Shown one piece after another: positions 17,630-28,311 of a stretch of 64,000 bases of DNA (the first letter of the stretch is position 1; each line of letters opens with the position of its first letter). The stretch is from Tessaracoccus flavescens. Its GTDB lineage: Bacteria; Actinomycetota; Actinomycetes; Propionibacteriales; Propionibacteriaceae. The stretch lies in NCBI RefSeq assembly GCF_001998865.1, contig NZ_CP019607.1, positions 3,100,001 through 3,164,000 on the forward strand, read 5' to 3'. The notes below the pieces were generated by a model. The model did no database searches and had not been told where the DNA came from. It saw only the letters and a program-made list of their open reading frames with translations. The position numbers and the translations under genes were made by a program.

Positions 17630-18508
17630 TCAGGAGACCCGGATGCCCCACACGGAGCGCGTGCTGTCCCCGGGCTCCAGCACGGTCATCGAGTCGTGCG
17701 TCGGCCCCTCGTTGAACGCGTCCGGGCCGCAGGTCATCGGCTCGATGGCCATGGCGTCGCGCGTGGGTGTCGTGTAGACCTGCGCCCACGCCTGGGTGTG
17801 GTCGGCCCAGAACACGACGCGCCGCTCTGGCGTCTCGAGGGTGATCTCCCAGTCGCCGATCGGCTCGACGAAGGCCGAATCGAAGAAGGTGTCCCCGACG
17901 AGGCGGGGTGAGACGAAGTCATGCTCGGGGGAGAGCGGGCCGATCTCGATCGGGAGCAGGCGTTCGGGATCGACCGCGAGCTCTTTGGCGAATGGAAGCG
18001 TCAGGCGCGAGTTCGCGAGGTCTGCGGCGACGTAGGGGTGCGCACCGTAGCCGTAGGGGGCGCTGGTCGAGCCGATGTTGCGCGCCTCGACCGTGACCCG
18101 CAGGCCGTCCTCATCGACGCTGTGGGTGATCTCGACGTCGAGCACGGCGTCCCACCCGGCCTGCGGGTAGATCGTGGCGGCCATCGCGACCGAGTCGTCG
18201 GTGTGGGAGACGAGCCGCCAGGCCATCCCGTCACCGAGCCCGTGCAGCGCGGTGTTGCGCGGCACCTCGGTGATCGGCAACTGCCGTTCGACTCCGTTGA
18301 ACGTGTAGCGGCCGTCACGGATCCGGTTCGGCCACGGAACGAGCTGGCGGCCCATTGAGCCGCGCGGAGCCTCGTCCTCGGCGAAGGTCCACAGCACCTC
18401 GGACCCGTCGAAGGTCAGGCTGCGGAGGGTGGCGCCGACCTCCGTGACGACCGCTGCGTGGCGGCCGGACGAGATCGTGAACTGTCGCCCAGTGGGGAGT
18501 GTCGTCAT
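17630..18508 (-). CDS. Aldose 1-epimerase family protein
   Basis: 292 residues of the galactose mutarotase fold. Conserved catalytic-type residues are seen in NTALHGLGDGMAWRL (first histidine), YGYGAHPYVA (second histidine) and the C-terminal AIEPMTCGPDAFNEG. The family interconverts anomers of sugars before phosphorylation. The start ATG (MTTLPTG) was chosen because homology begins there; a GTG extension into the intergenic gap to 18661 has no family support. There is no signal peptide. The next gene on the same strand is a kinase-like protein, but no sugar operon surrounds it, so the exact substrate is open. Confidence 0.88.
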   Translation of the reverse strand: MTTLPTGRQFTISSGRHAAVVTEVGATLRSLTFDGSEVLWTFAEDEAPRGSMGRQLVPWPNRIRDGRYTFNGVERQLPITEVPRNTALHGLGDGMAWRLVSHTDDSVAMAATIYPQAGWDAVLDVEITHSVDEDGLRVTVEARNIGSTSAPYGYGAHPYVAADLANSRLTLPFAKELAVDPERLLPIEIGPLSPEHDFVSPRLVGDTFFDSAFVEPIGDWEITLETPERRVVFWADHTQAWAQVYTTPTRDAMAIEPMTCGPDAFNEGPTHDSMTVLEPGDSTRSVWGIRVS

Positions 18509-18578
18509 GGTGCAGAGCCTAGTGCGCTGTGGATGGCGCAGGAGGGGCGCCCCAGGCTCTGGACCAAGGTGGTACCGC

Positions 18579-19349
18579 TCACCGAAGGGCAGTGGTGAGG
18601 GCCGCGTCCCAGAGCGGCTCATTGGCGCGGACGTAGCTGCGCACTGCGTCCCAATGGGCACCGTGGCCGTTGGTGAACATGGCGGCCCAGGGCTGACGAC
18701 CGATCCGGTGAGCGTCGCTCAGGAGCGCGTACATCGCCTCGGCCCGCCTGACCACCGCCTCTGCCAGCGTGCGGCGGATCGACGGCTCGGGCGCGTAGCC
18801 CTCGACCAGCGCGGAGAGATCGCCTGCCGCGTCCACTGCGGCCCGCGAGGGCTCGGAGAGGGCGAAGGTCATGGCCGCATAGGCCAGATCCCACAGCCGT
18901 GTGCTCGGGCCCGCGGCATCCCAGTCGATGAAGACGGGGTGGCCGCCCTCTTCCGCCGGCAGCAGGAGGTTCCAGGGCGCCAGGTCGTTGTGGCAGATCA
19001 GCTCCGAGCCCGGCGCAGGGATCGCCGACTCCCACACATCCTCACCGGTCGGCGTGAAGCCAAGGCTCGCGTCATGGATGTCGCGTATCACCGCTCCGAT
19101 GCTGCGCAGTTGTTCCCTCGACAGCGGCGCGAGCTTAGATGCGAGCCTGCCTGGAATCCACTGCAGAACTTGTCGTCCGTGCTCGTCACGGCCGAGCGGT
19201 GCGGGCGCCTCCACCCCTGCGGCGCGAACGGCCGTGATGAACCGCGTGACGCTCGGCGTGGCCGGCGTCCACCGTTTGCGCACGGTCTCCCCGACGCGCA
19301 CGACGGTGCCACTCGCGTTGCCGCCTCCGAGTCTCTCCTCTGTGGGCAT
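18579..19349 (-). CDS. Aminoglycoside phosphotransferase-like kinase
   Basis: 256 residues of the APH/choline kinase fold. The catalytic loop is ICHNDLAPWNLLL (HxDxxxxN) and the metal-binding motif is VFIDWDAAGP, both intact. Many members phosphorylate small metabolites rather than antibiotics, so resistance should not be assumed. The gene runs toward the epimerase gene on the same strand, with about 70 bases between, and may share its promoter. It diverges from miaB. Confidence 0.85.
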   Translation of the reverse strand: MPTEERLGGGNASGTVVRVGETVRKRWTPATPSVTRFITAVRAAGVEAPAPLGRDEHGRQVLQWIPGRLASKLAPLSREQLRSIGAVIRDIHDASLGFTPTGEDVWESAIPAPGSELICHNDLAPWNLLLPAEEGGHPVFIDWDAAGPSTRLWDLAYAAMTFALSEPSRAAVDAAGDLSALVEGYAPEPSIRRTLAEAVVRRAEAMYALLSDAHRIGRQPWAAMFTNGHGAHWDAVRSYVRANEPLWDAALTTALR

Positions 19350-19443
19350 TGGCCAAGCCTAAGCCGCCTGAGCCTGTCCGAGCGGGACGCAGGGACTGCC
19401 CTTTGGGCGCAAACCCGTCGGTGACGATTACCATGGTCGGGCT

Positions 19444-20931
19444 ATGACTACTGAGCGCACCTACCACGTCATCACCTACGGGTGCCAGATGAACGTCCAC
19501 GACTCCGAGCGGATCAGTGGCCTCCTGGAAGAGGCGGGCCTGTCCAGGGCCGACGCCGTGGCCGATCCGACGCTCGGCGCCGGGGCCGACGTCGTGGTGT
19601 TCAACACGTGTGCGGTGCGCGAGAACGCAGACAACCGCCTCTACGGCAACCTCGGACACATGGCCAGCGTCAAAGCTGCCCATCCGGGTCTGCAGATCGC
19701 GGTCGGTGGCTGCATGGCGCAGAAGGACCGCGAGGTCATCCTCAAGAAGGCCCCATGGGTGGACGTGGTCTTCGGCACCCACAATGTCGGCGCCCTGCCG
19801 CGGCTCCTCGAGCGGGCCCGCGTCGAGCGGGAGGCGCAGATCGAGATCAAGGAGGCACTCGAGACGTTCCCGAGCAACCTCCCCAGCCGCAGGGAGTCTC
19901 CCTACTCGGCATGGGTGTCGGTCAGCGTCGGCTGCAACAACACCTGCACCTTCTGCATCGTGCCTGCGCTGCGAGGAAAGGAGTCGGACCGGCGACCCGG
20001 CGACATTCTCGCCGAGATCGAGATGCTTGTCGCCCAGGGCGTGCAGGAGATCACGCTGCTCGGCCAGAACGTCAACGCCTACGGCGTCGAGTTCGGGGAC
20101 CGCCAGGCCTTCGCCAAGCTGCTGCGCGCCTGCGGCTCCATCGAGGGTCTCGAGCGGGTCCGGTTCACCTCCCCGCACCCGAAGGACTTCACCGACGACG
20201 TCATCGAGGCGATGGCCGAGACCCACAACGTGATGCCGCAGCTGCACATGCCGCTGCAGTCCGGCTCCGATCAGATCCTCAAGACGATGCGGCGCTCGTA
20301 CCGCTCCAAGAAGTTCCTCGGCATCCTCGAGCGCGTGCGCGAGGCGATGCCGCTGGCCGCCATCACCACCGACATCATCGTCGGCTTCCCCGGGGAGACC
20401 GAGGAGGACTTCCAGGCGACGATGGACGTCGTCCGCGAGGCCCGCTTCTCGGCAGCATTCACCTTCCAGTACTCCATCCGCCCGGGCACCCCCGCGGCGA
20501 CGATGGACGCCCAGGTGCCGAAGGCGGTCGTCCAGGAGCGCTACGACCGGCTCATCGAACTCGTCAACGAGTTGGCCTGGGAGGAGAACAAGCGCTTCGT
20601 GGGTCAGGACGTCGAGGTGATGTTCGCCACAGGTGAGGGGCGCAAGGACGCCGAGACCCAGCGGCTCAGCGGCCGCGCCCGGGACAACCGCCTCGTCCAC
20701 GTCGCCGCGCCTGCCGACCCGGCCGACCGACCCCGACCCGGCGACATCGCAACCGTCCGGATCACGCACGCCGCCCCGCATCACCTCAACTCCGACGTGC
20801 CCTTCACCGGACTGCGTCGCACGCGTGGAGGCGACGCCTGGGAGGCCGCGACGACGACACCCCAGCCGGTCGGAGTGGGCCTCGGCATGCCCGCCGTCGG
20901 CAAGCCCGCGGAGGTGTCGTCCGCGCAATGA
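19444..20931 (+). CDS. miaB: tRNA-2-methylthio-N6-dimethylallyladenosine synthase MiaB
   Basis: 495 residues. It adds the methylthio group to i6A37 of tRNAs reading UNN codons, the modification primed by MiaA (encoded at 25019). The MTTase domain has cysteines in [14 protein letters not shown] and GGCMAQ; the radical SAM motif is CNNTCTFC near residue 161; a TRAM domain follows near residues 380-460. The last 35 residues are a variable Pro/Gly tail. A start ATG at 19444 fits the family. Confidence 0.96.
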   Translation: MTTERTYHVITYGCQMNVHDSERISGLLEEAGLSRADAVADPTLGAGADVVVFNTCAVRENADNRLYGNLGHMASVKAAHPGLQIAVGGCMAQKDREVILKKAPWVDVVFGTHNVGALPRLLERARVEREAQIEIKEALETFPSNLPSRRESPYSAWVSVSVGCNNTCTFCIVPALRGKESDRRPGDILAEIEMLVAQGVQEITLLGQNVNAYGVEFGDRQAFAKLLRACGSIEGLERVRFTSPHPKDFTDDVIEAMAETHNVMPQLHMPLQSGSDQILKTMRRSYRSKKFLGILERVREAMPLAAITTDIIVGFPGETEEDFQATMDVVREARFSAAFTFQYSIRPGTPAATMDAQVPKAVVQERYDRLIELVNELAWEENKRFVGQDVEVMFATGEGRKDAETQRLSGRARDNRLVHVAAPADPADRPRPGDIATVRITHAAPHHLNSDVPFTGLRRTRGGDAWEAATTTPQPVGVGLGMPAVGKPAEVSSAQ

Positions 20932-20991
20932 GGCTGAGCCGTTAAAGATCAGACCTCTGATCTCCGGGGGTGTCCGGCCGATACTCCTGCT

Positions 20992-23900
20992 GTGAACACA
21001 CTCCTGCAAAAGTCCGCGACAACGATAGTCGCGCTCGCCCTGATCCTGGGGGCATGGGTGGCAACGGCGCAGAGCAGCGCCGAGGCCGCCGTCCGTCAGA
21101 CCCTCGGCTGGGGGTACGCCGCCGGCGCTGCCACCGCCGAGTTCGACGGCACCAGGCACCACGGGCTCTACAACTCCACGCACGCCGACGTCACGGGCTC
21201 GGCGGCGCTCAGCGAGGGGACCATCCAGGTCTCCTTCACCCCGAAGCGCTCGACCGGCGTGCAGACCCTCGCGCACTTCTTCAACTCGGCCGCGCCCGAC
21301 GCCGGGGCAGTCCTCGCGACCGACGGCCGCTCCCTGGTGTGGAAGGTCGGTGCGAGCCAGGTGACGGTGCCGGTCGAGCTGGCCCTCAACCAACCACACC
21401 AGGTCCACGTCACCGTCACCGAGGGCAGGCTGCGCATCTTCCTCGACGCCAGCCCCGTCCACTTCGGCGACTCCATCGGCTTCCTCTCCTCGGTCACGGG
21501 GATGAACTCCTTCGACATCGGTGGGCGCAACACGTCCGGCCAGAACGGCTACGCCGACTTCTACACCGGAACCCTGCAGCGCCTCTCGGTCCTGACCGGC
21601 CCCCTGACGACGACCCAGATGCGCACCGTCGACCAGGCACTCAACCGGTTCCCGGTCGGGCTGGGCGACTTCACCACCCTCGGTGCCGAGCTGGCGCCCG
21701 CACGTACCGGGAACCGCACATGGGTCTTCACGGGCGACTCGATCACCCACGGGAACGTGCACACCTACGGCGTGCGGACGTGGAGCGAGCAGTTCGCCCA
21801 GCGGCTCGTCGAGCTCGGCCACGCCTCCGACACCGTCGTCAACACCGGCATCTCGGGCGACACCTCCGTGGGCACATCGAGCACGCTCGGCGTCAACACG
21901 CGCTTCGCCGACGCGTCGGTGCCTACGAGCCGGATGTCGTCGTCGTCATGCTCGGGATGAACGACGCCGCCTCGCAGATGGGGATCTCCCAGGAGACCTA
22001 TGTCGCCAACATGGCAGAGATCGTCGACAAGATCCGTGCTGCTGGGGCCACCCCGATCCTGGCGGCCTCGAACCCGATCCGTTCCGCGGGGGAGGTCGGC
22101 ACGCGAGGCCAGTACACGTCCTACGTGCAGGGCCTGCGCGCGATGGCCGCCTCCGAGCAGGTGGTCTTCGTCGACCATTTCGCCGACTGGATGACCCAGC
22201 CGGGGGCAGCGATGCCGACGGCGTGGTTCGGCGACGCCATCCATCCCAACGGGCTCGGCCACTGGCACTTCGCCCGCACCCTGCTCCAGACGCTCGGCGC
22301 CTGGGACCCGTCCACCGGATCGGTGCCGAGTCGGACACCCCGGCGAACGGGCTCATCTCCAACTCGTCGCTCGAACTCAGCCGGGGCTCCGGCCTGACCC
22401 AGAGCTACGGGTACGCGTTCACCGGGACCTTCGACGGCACCCGCATGGAGGAGCGCAGCGCCGACCTCGCGGGGTTGCCGCTGCACCGCCAGGTCGAGGG
22501 AACCTACGCCGTGCGCTTCGCCACGACCAGCGCGGCTGGCGGCGTCCTGCTCTCCATGAGCGCCTCGAGCGACCCGGGCAGCGCGCTGACCCTGCGCAGC
22601 GTCGGAGGCGGCGTGCGGGCTCTCGTCACCCGCAACGGCGCCACACTGCTGGACCTCGCGTCGGGGGACCTCGGTCTCGGCGACGGACGGGAGCACACGG
22701 TCGCGCTCGCCGCGGGCAACACCACCACGAGGCTGACCGTCGACGGCGTGGCCGTCGGGTTCGTGCCGCGTCAGGTCTTCGGGGCGGACGTGGTCGGCGC
22801 CGACACACTCACCGTCGGTGCAACCAAGACGCAGACCGGGCAGGCAGATGGCTTCGTCGGCAGCATCGGCCGTGTGTTCGCGCTCCATGAGCCGACCGAG
22901 CCGGTCCAGCAGATCACGCTTGCGGGCAACAACACGGTCACCCGCTCCGCCGAGCTGACCAGGATGCTCACCACGTTCAGCCAGTCCGGGGCGTGGCAGT
23001 CGATGGAGTCACGCCCGATCGCTATCCTGGGCGAGGGGCTCTCAGCACCCGAGGACGGGTGGCGTCGGTGGAGCGACACGCTGCAGGAGCGGCACCGTGG
23101 GGAACGCAACTACCGACTACGTCACCACTCTGAGCCCGGGGGCGGACGACCTCCCGGCGAGGGTCGCCTGGCTGCTCGCGCAGGAGCGGCTCGCGGGGTC
23201 GCGAACCGTCATCATGACCGCGGTTGAGGGTGACCTCCAGGCCGCCGGCGGATCGGCTGCCTATCAGGCACAGGCCGAGGCGGCCGTCGCTGCGCTGCGC
23301 ACCTCGACCCGGATCCCGCTGCTGATGACCTCGGCCACGGCCGGCAGGGGGACGAACGACGCCCTGCGCTCGGTCGCGACCGCCAGCGGCGCGATCCTGA
23401 TCGACGCCGAGGCGCAGGCCCTCCAGGTCGGCTCAGTAGCCGTGCCTCCGTCCTGGCGCTCGAGTGCGGGACTGAGTGGTCTCGGGCATGAGCGCACCGC
23501 GTTCCGGGTGCTGAAGGACCTCGCCGTGTGGGGGTCGGGCAACGTCGCGAACTCGCATCCGGTGGCGCCGACCCGCGGCACGCTCGCCGTCGGTCCGGCC
23601 ATGCAGGCGACCCCTGGCGAGAGCGTCGAGATCCCCCTGAGCCTCGCGGTCGAAGGGACGGCGCACGACGTCGCCTTCCAGGCGCAGACCGCGGGCGACG
23701 TGGCTCCCGTCGTGGTGCAGGCGGGCGCATCCTCGACGGGGGCGACCGGATCGGTGCTGCTCGAGGGCGTCCACACGGGGACGGTGACTGGGACCGCCGA
23801 GTTGACGGTGCCCACCACGGCCCGGGCGGGCGAGGTGATCCGCCCACATCGTCACCGTCACGGTCACCGACGCGGCGGGCAACGCGGGGAAGGCGAGCTT

Positions 23901-24602
23901 CACCCTCGAGGTGAAGCCCTCGCCGTCGCCGTCTCCGACACCCTCGCCGTCGCCGACACCGACGCCGACGCCGACGCCGACGCAGACACCGACACCGTCA
24001 CCGTCGCCGACTCCGTCTCCGTCGCAGGCACCGTCTCCGACGCCCACTCCCACGCCGAGCCGCACTCCCTCGGCAAGTGCGACGCCCAGCGTTCCGGCTC
24101 CTTCGCCGACCCTGAGCCCCCACGGCGAAGCCGAGCGGTTCCGCGAGGCCAAGCCCCACCCCGACGCCCGGCCCGACGCCGAGCGCGAGCTGGAAGCCAA
24201 GCGCTCCCTACACGCTGCCCGGTCTGCACAACGTCAACGGGCGCATGTGGAACACGACGTGCGAGGCCTACTCCCAGACCACGAGGTGCCGCACCGAGAT
24301 CTGGGCGAGTGTCGTCGTGCGCGAGCAGGGGCGGTTCGTCGTCCGGCAGGGGTGGGCCTTCAACAACCTCACCCACCTGCCACACATGACGAGGGCTCAG
24401 TGGAAGGGGAACCCCTTGGGAGAGAACGGAACGTGGATCGCGGACGACGGGCGTCGGTGGCGCACGGAGTGTGACACGGCGGCGACAGGGCGTGGCGTGC
24501 CGCTCCTACGCCTGGGCCACTGTCGATGTTGCGACCGGGAGCGGGTTCGCCCAGCGCAGCGACTGGATGTTCAACAACATCGTGATGTTCGCCAGCCGCT
24601 GA
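20992..24602 (+). pseudogene. Large secreted SGNH-hydrolase/LamG surface protein broken by six frame changes
   Basis: Read with frame changes this is one protein of about 1,200 residues. It has a signal peptide (MNTLLQKSATTIVALALIL), a LamG-like domain, an SGNH esterase (GDSITHG, GMND, DAIHPNG), a second LamG-like domain, a degenerate SGNH domain (GEGLS in place of GDS), a Pro/Ser/Thr linker (about 23911-24200) and a C-terminal Cys-bearing domain ending WMFNNIVMFASR. The coding frame moves near 21915, 22315, 23095, 23840, 24118 and 24490. The third, fifth and sixth lie at or beside short G or C runs. No in-frame stop or larger deletion is seen in the ideal path. Either a recent pseudogene or uncorrected indel errors in the sequence. 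Confidence 0.8.
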
Positions 24603-24622
24603 CCACCCATTAACACGGAAAA

Positions 24623-24651
24623 GGGCCGCCCGGTACTGTACCGGGCGGCCC
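24623..24651. terminator. Strong terminator after the surface-protein gene
   Basis: Perfect 13-bp stem GGGCCGCCCGGTA / TACCGGGCGGCCC with loop CTG, then TCCTGTT. It also lies downstream of the convergent antitoxin-like gene and may serve both. Confidence 0.85.
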
Positions 24652-24718
24652 TCCTGTTCAGGGGCATCGGGCGCCAGTCAGACGATCCAGGTTGATGCGT
24701 CGGACAGGCGCCTAGCGC

Positions 24719-24919
24719 TCACTGCTGCTGCGGAGGCTGCTGATCGGCTCCGGTCAGCTTGTCGAGCTGCTCGTTGGCGAAGTTCTGCGCCTGATCGACC
24801 TGACCCGCGTACTTGCCGCCGGTCTTGTCGTCGATCGTGTTGCCGACCTGCTCGATGCCCTGTTCGATCCTGTCTTCGTGCTGCTTGGCCAGATCGCCAA
24901 GATTGTCCATGATGCCCAT
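24719..24919 (-). CDS. MT0933-like antitoxin family protein
   Basis: 66 residues (MGIMDNLGDLAKQHEDRIEQG...), a small amphipathic charged protein with the TGGKYAGQVDQAQ core of the MT0933/Rv0909 antitoxin family. The ATG at 24917-24919 follows AAGGAGACACCC; a second ATG three codons later is possible. In Mycobacterium the family is paired with a toxin, but no toxin gene is adjacent here, and many members are solitary, so a toxin-antitoxin role is not shown. The C-terminus is a Gln/Pro tail. Confidence 0.75.
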   Translation of the reverse strand: MGIMDNLGDLAKQHEDRIEQGIEQVGNTIDDKTGGKYAGQVDQAQNFANEQLDKLTGADQQPPQQQ

Positions 24920-25018
24920 AGGGTGTCTCCTTCCGTGGAGGTGTAGGTGCGAGGCATATCCTGCCGCCAAAGGGTGCCCGCTGGGAAGCACCGGTTACGG
25001 GGTGGCACACTGATCCGC

Positions 25019-25954
25019 GTGTCATCTCCACTGATCGTTCTCGTCGGCCCGACAGCCACCGGCAAGTCGGGCCTCGCCGTCGAGTTGGCGCTGCTGCTCG
25101 GAGGCAACGGTCGAGGAGCCGAGATCGTCAACGCGGACTCGATGCTCGTGTACCGCGGGATGGACATCGGGACCGCGAAACCGACGCTCGAGGAGCGCGG
25201 CGGCGTCGCACACCATCTGATCGACATCGCCGACGTCACCCAGAAGGCGTCCGTGGCGCACTTCCAGACCTTGGCACGTGCCGCGATCGCCGACATCAGG
25301 GCGAGGGGAGCCGTGCCGATCCTCGTCGGTGGATCGGCGCTCTACACGCGTGCCATCACCGATGTGTTCGAGTTTCCCGCCTCGGACGAGGTGGTGCGGG
25401 CCCGTTGGGAGGCGGAACTCGAGGCGGTAGGCCCCTTCGAACTGCATCGAAGGCTCGCCGAGCTGGCGCCGGCATCGGCCGCACAGATCGAACCGGGAAA
25501 TGGGCGGCGCACCGTGCGTGCCCTTGAGGTGCTCGAGCTGACCGGCGGCCACCGCCCCGTGATCCCGGAATGGACCTACGAACTCGAGGATGTGCACCAG
25601 TTCGGCCTCAACCTCGACCGGGCGGAGCTTGACCGCCGCATCGACAATCGGGTCGATCAGATGTGGGAACAGGGGTTGGTCGACGAGGTACGTGGCCTGC
25701 TCGACGCCGGGCTCCGCGACGGCGTGACCGCCTGGCGCGCCATCGGCTACCGGCAGGTGATCGAGTTCCTCGACGGAGCGGCGACGCAGGACGAGGCGAG
25801 GGCGGCGGTCAAGAAGGCCACCCGTCGGTTCTTCCGCAAACAGCTCGGGTGGTACCGCCGCGACCCGCGCATCACCTGGCTAGAGGCGAACCGCGCCGAC
25901 AACGCCTCCCGGATCGCGGCGCGGCTAGACTTGCTGGACTCAGGGAGGTCATGA
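25019..25954 (+). CDS. miaA: tRNA dimethylallyltransferase MiaA
   Basis: 311 residues. It transfers the dimethylallyl group to A37 of tRNAs, the substrate for MiaB. The P-loop GPTATGKS is near residue 10, followed by NADSMLVYRGMDIGTAKP and the conserved GGSALYTRAI. GTG start (VSSPLIVLVG) was chosen because the P-loop must lie close to the N-terminus. The stop overlaps the first of two dapF ATG codons, indicating a miaA-dapF operon. Confidence 0.95.
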   Translation: MSSPLIVLVGPTATGKSGLAVELALLLGGNGRGAEIVNADSMLVYRGMDIGTAKPTLEERGGVAHHLIDIADVTQKASVAHFQTLARAAIADIRARGAVPILVGGSALYTRAITDVFEFPASDEVVRARWEAELEAVGPFELHRRLAELAPASAAQIEPGNGRRTVRALEVLELTGGHRPVIPEWTYELEDVHQFGLNLDRAELDRRIDNRVDQMWEQGLVDEVRGLLDAGLRDGVTAWRAIGYRQVIEFLDGAATQDEARAAVKKATRRFFRKQLGWYRRDPRITWLEANRADNASRIAARLDLLDSGRS

Positions 25955-26769
25955 TGCGCAGGTACAGCTTTCACAAGGGCCATGGCACCCGCAACGACTT
26001 CATCATTCTCGATGACTCGTACGGCATGCACGACATGCAGCCAGACTTCATCAAGGTGCTCAGCGACCGGCACGCCGGCATCGGCGCCGACGGGGTGATC
26101 CGCGTGGTCAGGGCCGGGTCGGTGGGCGAGTGGGACGGAGATCCCCAGCTCTGGTTCATGGACTACCACAACGCCGACGGCAGCGTCGCGGAGATGTGCG
26201 GCAACGGGCTGCGGGTCTTCGCCCGCCATCTCGTCAACGAGCAGCTCGTCACCACCGGCTCCTTCGACGTCGCGACGAGAGCGGGGGTCAAACACGTCGA
26301 GATCACCAGCCACGGGCTGATCAGCACCGACATCGGCCGGGCAGAGGTCTCGGACGAAGCGGTGAGCGTCACGCTCGACGGACGCGAGTGGAGCGCCACG
26401 AAGGTCGACGTCGGCAATCCCCACGCGGTGGCCTTCGTCGACGAAGGGGTGCTTGCCGAGCTCGACCTGCACCGTGCACCGACCTGGGAGCCTGCCACAG
26501 CCTTCCCCGAAGGCGTCAACGTCGAGTTCGTCCACGTCGACGGGCCGGGGAAGCTCTCCATGCGCGTCTTCGAGCGGGGAGTGGGCGAGACCATGAGTTG
26601 CGGCACGGGGGTCGTCGCCTCCGCCGCCGCCTACCGGGAGGCCTCCGGGCATGAATGCGCCGTCGAGGTCACGGTGCCTGGAGGAGAGCTCTCGGTCGAC
26701 TTCGTGGGCGGGCAGGCCCGGCTCACCGGCCCGGCCGTGATCATCGGCCGCGGCGAGTTCTGGATCTGA
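25954..26769 (+). CDS. dapF: Diaminopimelate epimerase
   Basis: About 271 residues. It converts LL- to meso-diaminopimelate for lysine and peptidoglycan synthesis. Both catalytic cysteines are present, in MCGNGLR and SCGTGV. Two adjacent ATG codons (25951 and 25954) compete; I use 25954 because it has better spacing to GGGAGG, while 25951 forms an overlap with the miaA stop. The protein is cytoplasmic and complete. Confidence 0.94.
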   Translation: MRRYSFHKGHGTRNDFIILDDSYGMHDMQPDFIKVLSDRHAGIGADGVIRVVRAGSVGEWDGDPQLWFMDYHNADGSVAEMCGNGLRVFARHLVNEQLVTTGSFDVATRAGVKHVEITSHGLISTDIGRAEVSDEAVSVTLDGREWSATKVDVGNPHAVAFVDEGVLAELDLHRAPTWEPATAFPEGVNVEFVHVDGPGKLSMRVFERGVGETMSCGTGVVASAAAYREASGHECAVEVTVPGGELSVDFVGGQARLTGPAVIIGRGEFWI

Positions 26770-26811
26770 CCCGCCGGGCATCAACGTTTTCCACAAGCGG
26801 AGCGTGGCCGC

Positions 26812-26840
26812 TTGGTCTGGTCAGTGCCGACTGGGACAAT
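26812..26840 (+). promoter_or_regulatory. Possible hflX promoter
   Basis: TTGGTC (26812-26817) and GACAAT (26835-26840) with a 17-base spacer, about 10 bases before the preferred ATG. The -10 lacks its usual first T, so it would be a weak housekeeping promoter. Confidence 0.35.
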
Positions 26841-26850
26841 GGATCCCAAG

Positions 26851-28311
26851 ATGACTCATTTGCCCCATGAAGACACCGACCGCGCGCTCGACATCGACAT
26901 CGACACCGATGCCGGAATCGACGACGCCGAGGTCGAGATCGATTACGACGGAGACCAGGCCGACCTCGAGGCCCGTCATTCGCTGCGCCGCGTAGCGGGC
27001 ATGCGCACCGAGCTCGAGGACGTCACGGAGGTCGAGTACCGGCAGCTGCGCCTCGAGCGCGTCGTGCTGGTCAGCGTGTGGACCACCGGCTCCCAGACCG
27101 ACATCGACAACGCGCTCGCCGAGCTGAAGCTGCTCGCGGAGACGGCAGGGTCCGAGGTGCTCGACGCCCTCGTCCAGAAGCGCTCGCACCCCGACCCCGC
27201 CACCTACATCGGTAGCGGAAAGGTCGCCGAGGTGGCAGAGGTCGTGCACGCCACAGGGGCAGACACCGTGATCTGCGACGGCGAACTCGAACCGGCACAG
27301 CTGCGCAACCTCGAGGACCGGCTCAAGGTCAAGGTCGTCGACCGCACCGCACTGATCCTCGACATCTTCGCCCAGCACGCCAAGAGCGCCGAGGGCAAGG
27401 CCCAGGTCGAGCTGGCCCAGCTGCAGTACCTGAAGCAGCGGCTCCGCGGCTGGGGCGGCAACCTGTCGCGTCAGGCCGGTGGCCGCGCCGCGGGAGGCGC
27501 GGGCATCGGTGGCCGCGGGCCGGGCGAGACCAAGATCGAGACCGACCGACGCAGGATCAACACCCGCGTGGCACAGCTGCGTCGCAAGCTGCGCGAGATG
27601 GACGCCACGCGCGAAGGCAAGCGCGCCGAACGTCGCCGCAATCAGGTGCCATCGGTCGCCATCGTCGGCTACACCAACGCAGGCAAGTCGTCGCTGCTGA
27701 ACCGGCTCACCGGGGCAGGCGTGCTCGTCGAGGACGCGTTGTTCGCGACCCTCGACCCGACCACCCGCCGCACGGAGACGAGCGACTCGCGGGTCTACAC
27801 CCTCACCGACACCGTCGGTTTCGTCCGGCACCTTCCGCACGATCTGGTCGAGGCGTTCCGCTCCACGCTCGAGGAGTCGGCGCTGGCAGACCTCCTGCTG
27901 CATGTGGTCGACGCCTCCGACGCCGATCCCGAGGGTCAGATCCAGGCCGTCCGCACCGTCCTCAACGAGATCGGCGCCTCACAGGTGCCGGAACTGCTGG
28001 TGCTGAACAAGGCGGATCTCGCGGAGGAGGCGACGATCCTCGCGCTCCGCGCGAACCACCCCGACGCCGTGGTCGTCTCGGCCCGGACCGGCAAGGGCAT
28101 CGACGAGTTGCGTGAGGTGCTGGAGGACAGGCTGCCGCGGCCCGAGGTGGAGGTGACAGCGCTCGTCCCGTACACGCGCGGCGATCTGGTCGACCGGATC
28201 CACAAGACGGGCGTCATCGACACCCTCGAACACACCGGGGACGGGACGCTCGTCACGGCGAGGGTGCGGCCCGATCTCGCGGACGAGTTGGCCGAGTTCG
28301 TCCGTGGCTGA
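26851..28311 (+). CDS. hflX: GTPase HflX
   Basis: About 486 residues. The ribosome-associated GTPase splits or rescues stalled ribosomes. The N-terminal domain contains YIGSGKVAEV; the G domain has GYTNAGKSSLLNRL (G1), DTVGFVRHLPH (G3) and NKAD (G4). An acidic Asp/Ile repeat sits at the extreme N-terminus. The start is uncertain: ATG at 26839 or 26851. I chose 26851 because a TTGGTC-N17-GACAAT promoter places the transcript start about there, suggesting a leaderless message. DinG-like gene overlaps its end by eight bases. Confidence 0.92.
   Translation: MTHLPHEDTDRALDIDIDTDAGIDDAEVEIDYDGDQADLEARHSLRRVAGMRTELEDVTEVEYRQLRLERVVLVSVWTTGSQTDIDNALAELKLLAETAGSEVLDALVQKRSHPDPATYIGSGKVAEVAEVVHATGADTVICDGELEPAQLRNLEDRLKVKVVDRTALILDIFAQHAKSAEGKAQVELAQLQYLKQRLRGWGGNLSRQAGGRAAGGAGIGGRGPGETKIETDRRRINTRVAQLRRKLREMDATREGKRAERRRNQVPSVAIVGYTNAGKSSLLNRLTGAGVLVEDALFATLDPTTRRTETSDSRVYTLTDTVGFVRHLPHDLVEAFRSTLEESALADLLLHVVDASDADPEGQIQAVRTVLNEIGASQVPELLVLNKADLAEEATILALRANHPDAVVVSARTGKGIDELREVLEDRLPRPEVEVTALVPYTRGDLVDRIHKTGVIDTLEHTGDGTLVTARVRPDLADELAEFVRG

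Noticed and set aside
18579..19349. Aminoglycoside resistance gene
   Set aside because: The APH fold is present, but nothing links it to antibiotics; there is no resistance context and many such kinases are metabolic.
19186..21822. 878-codon open frame on the minus strand across miaB and the surface-protein gene
   Set aside because: Antisense shadow with Val/Asp/Gly-biased composition and no motif; miaB is unambiguous.
23911..24200. Tandem DNA repeat (minisatellite)
   Set aside because: The repetition is the codon pattern of a Pro/Ser/Thr linker in the surface protein, not an exact tandem array.
24719..24919. Complete toxin-antitoxin pair
   Set aside because: Only the antitoxin-like gene is found; no toxin reading frame lies on either side.
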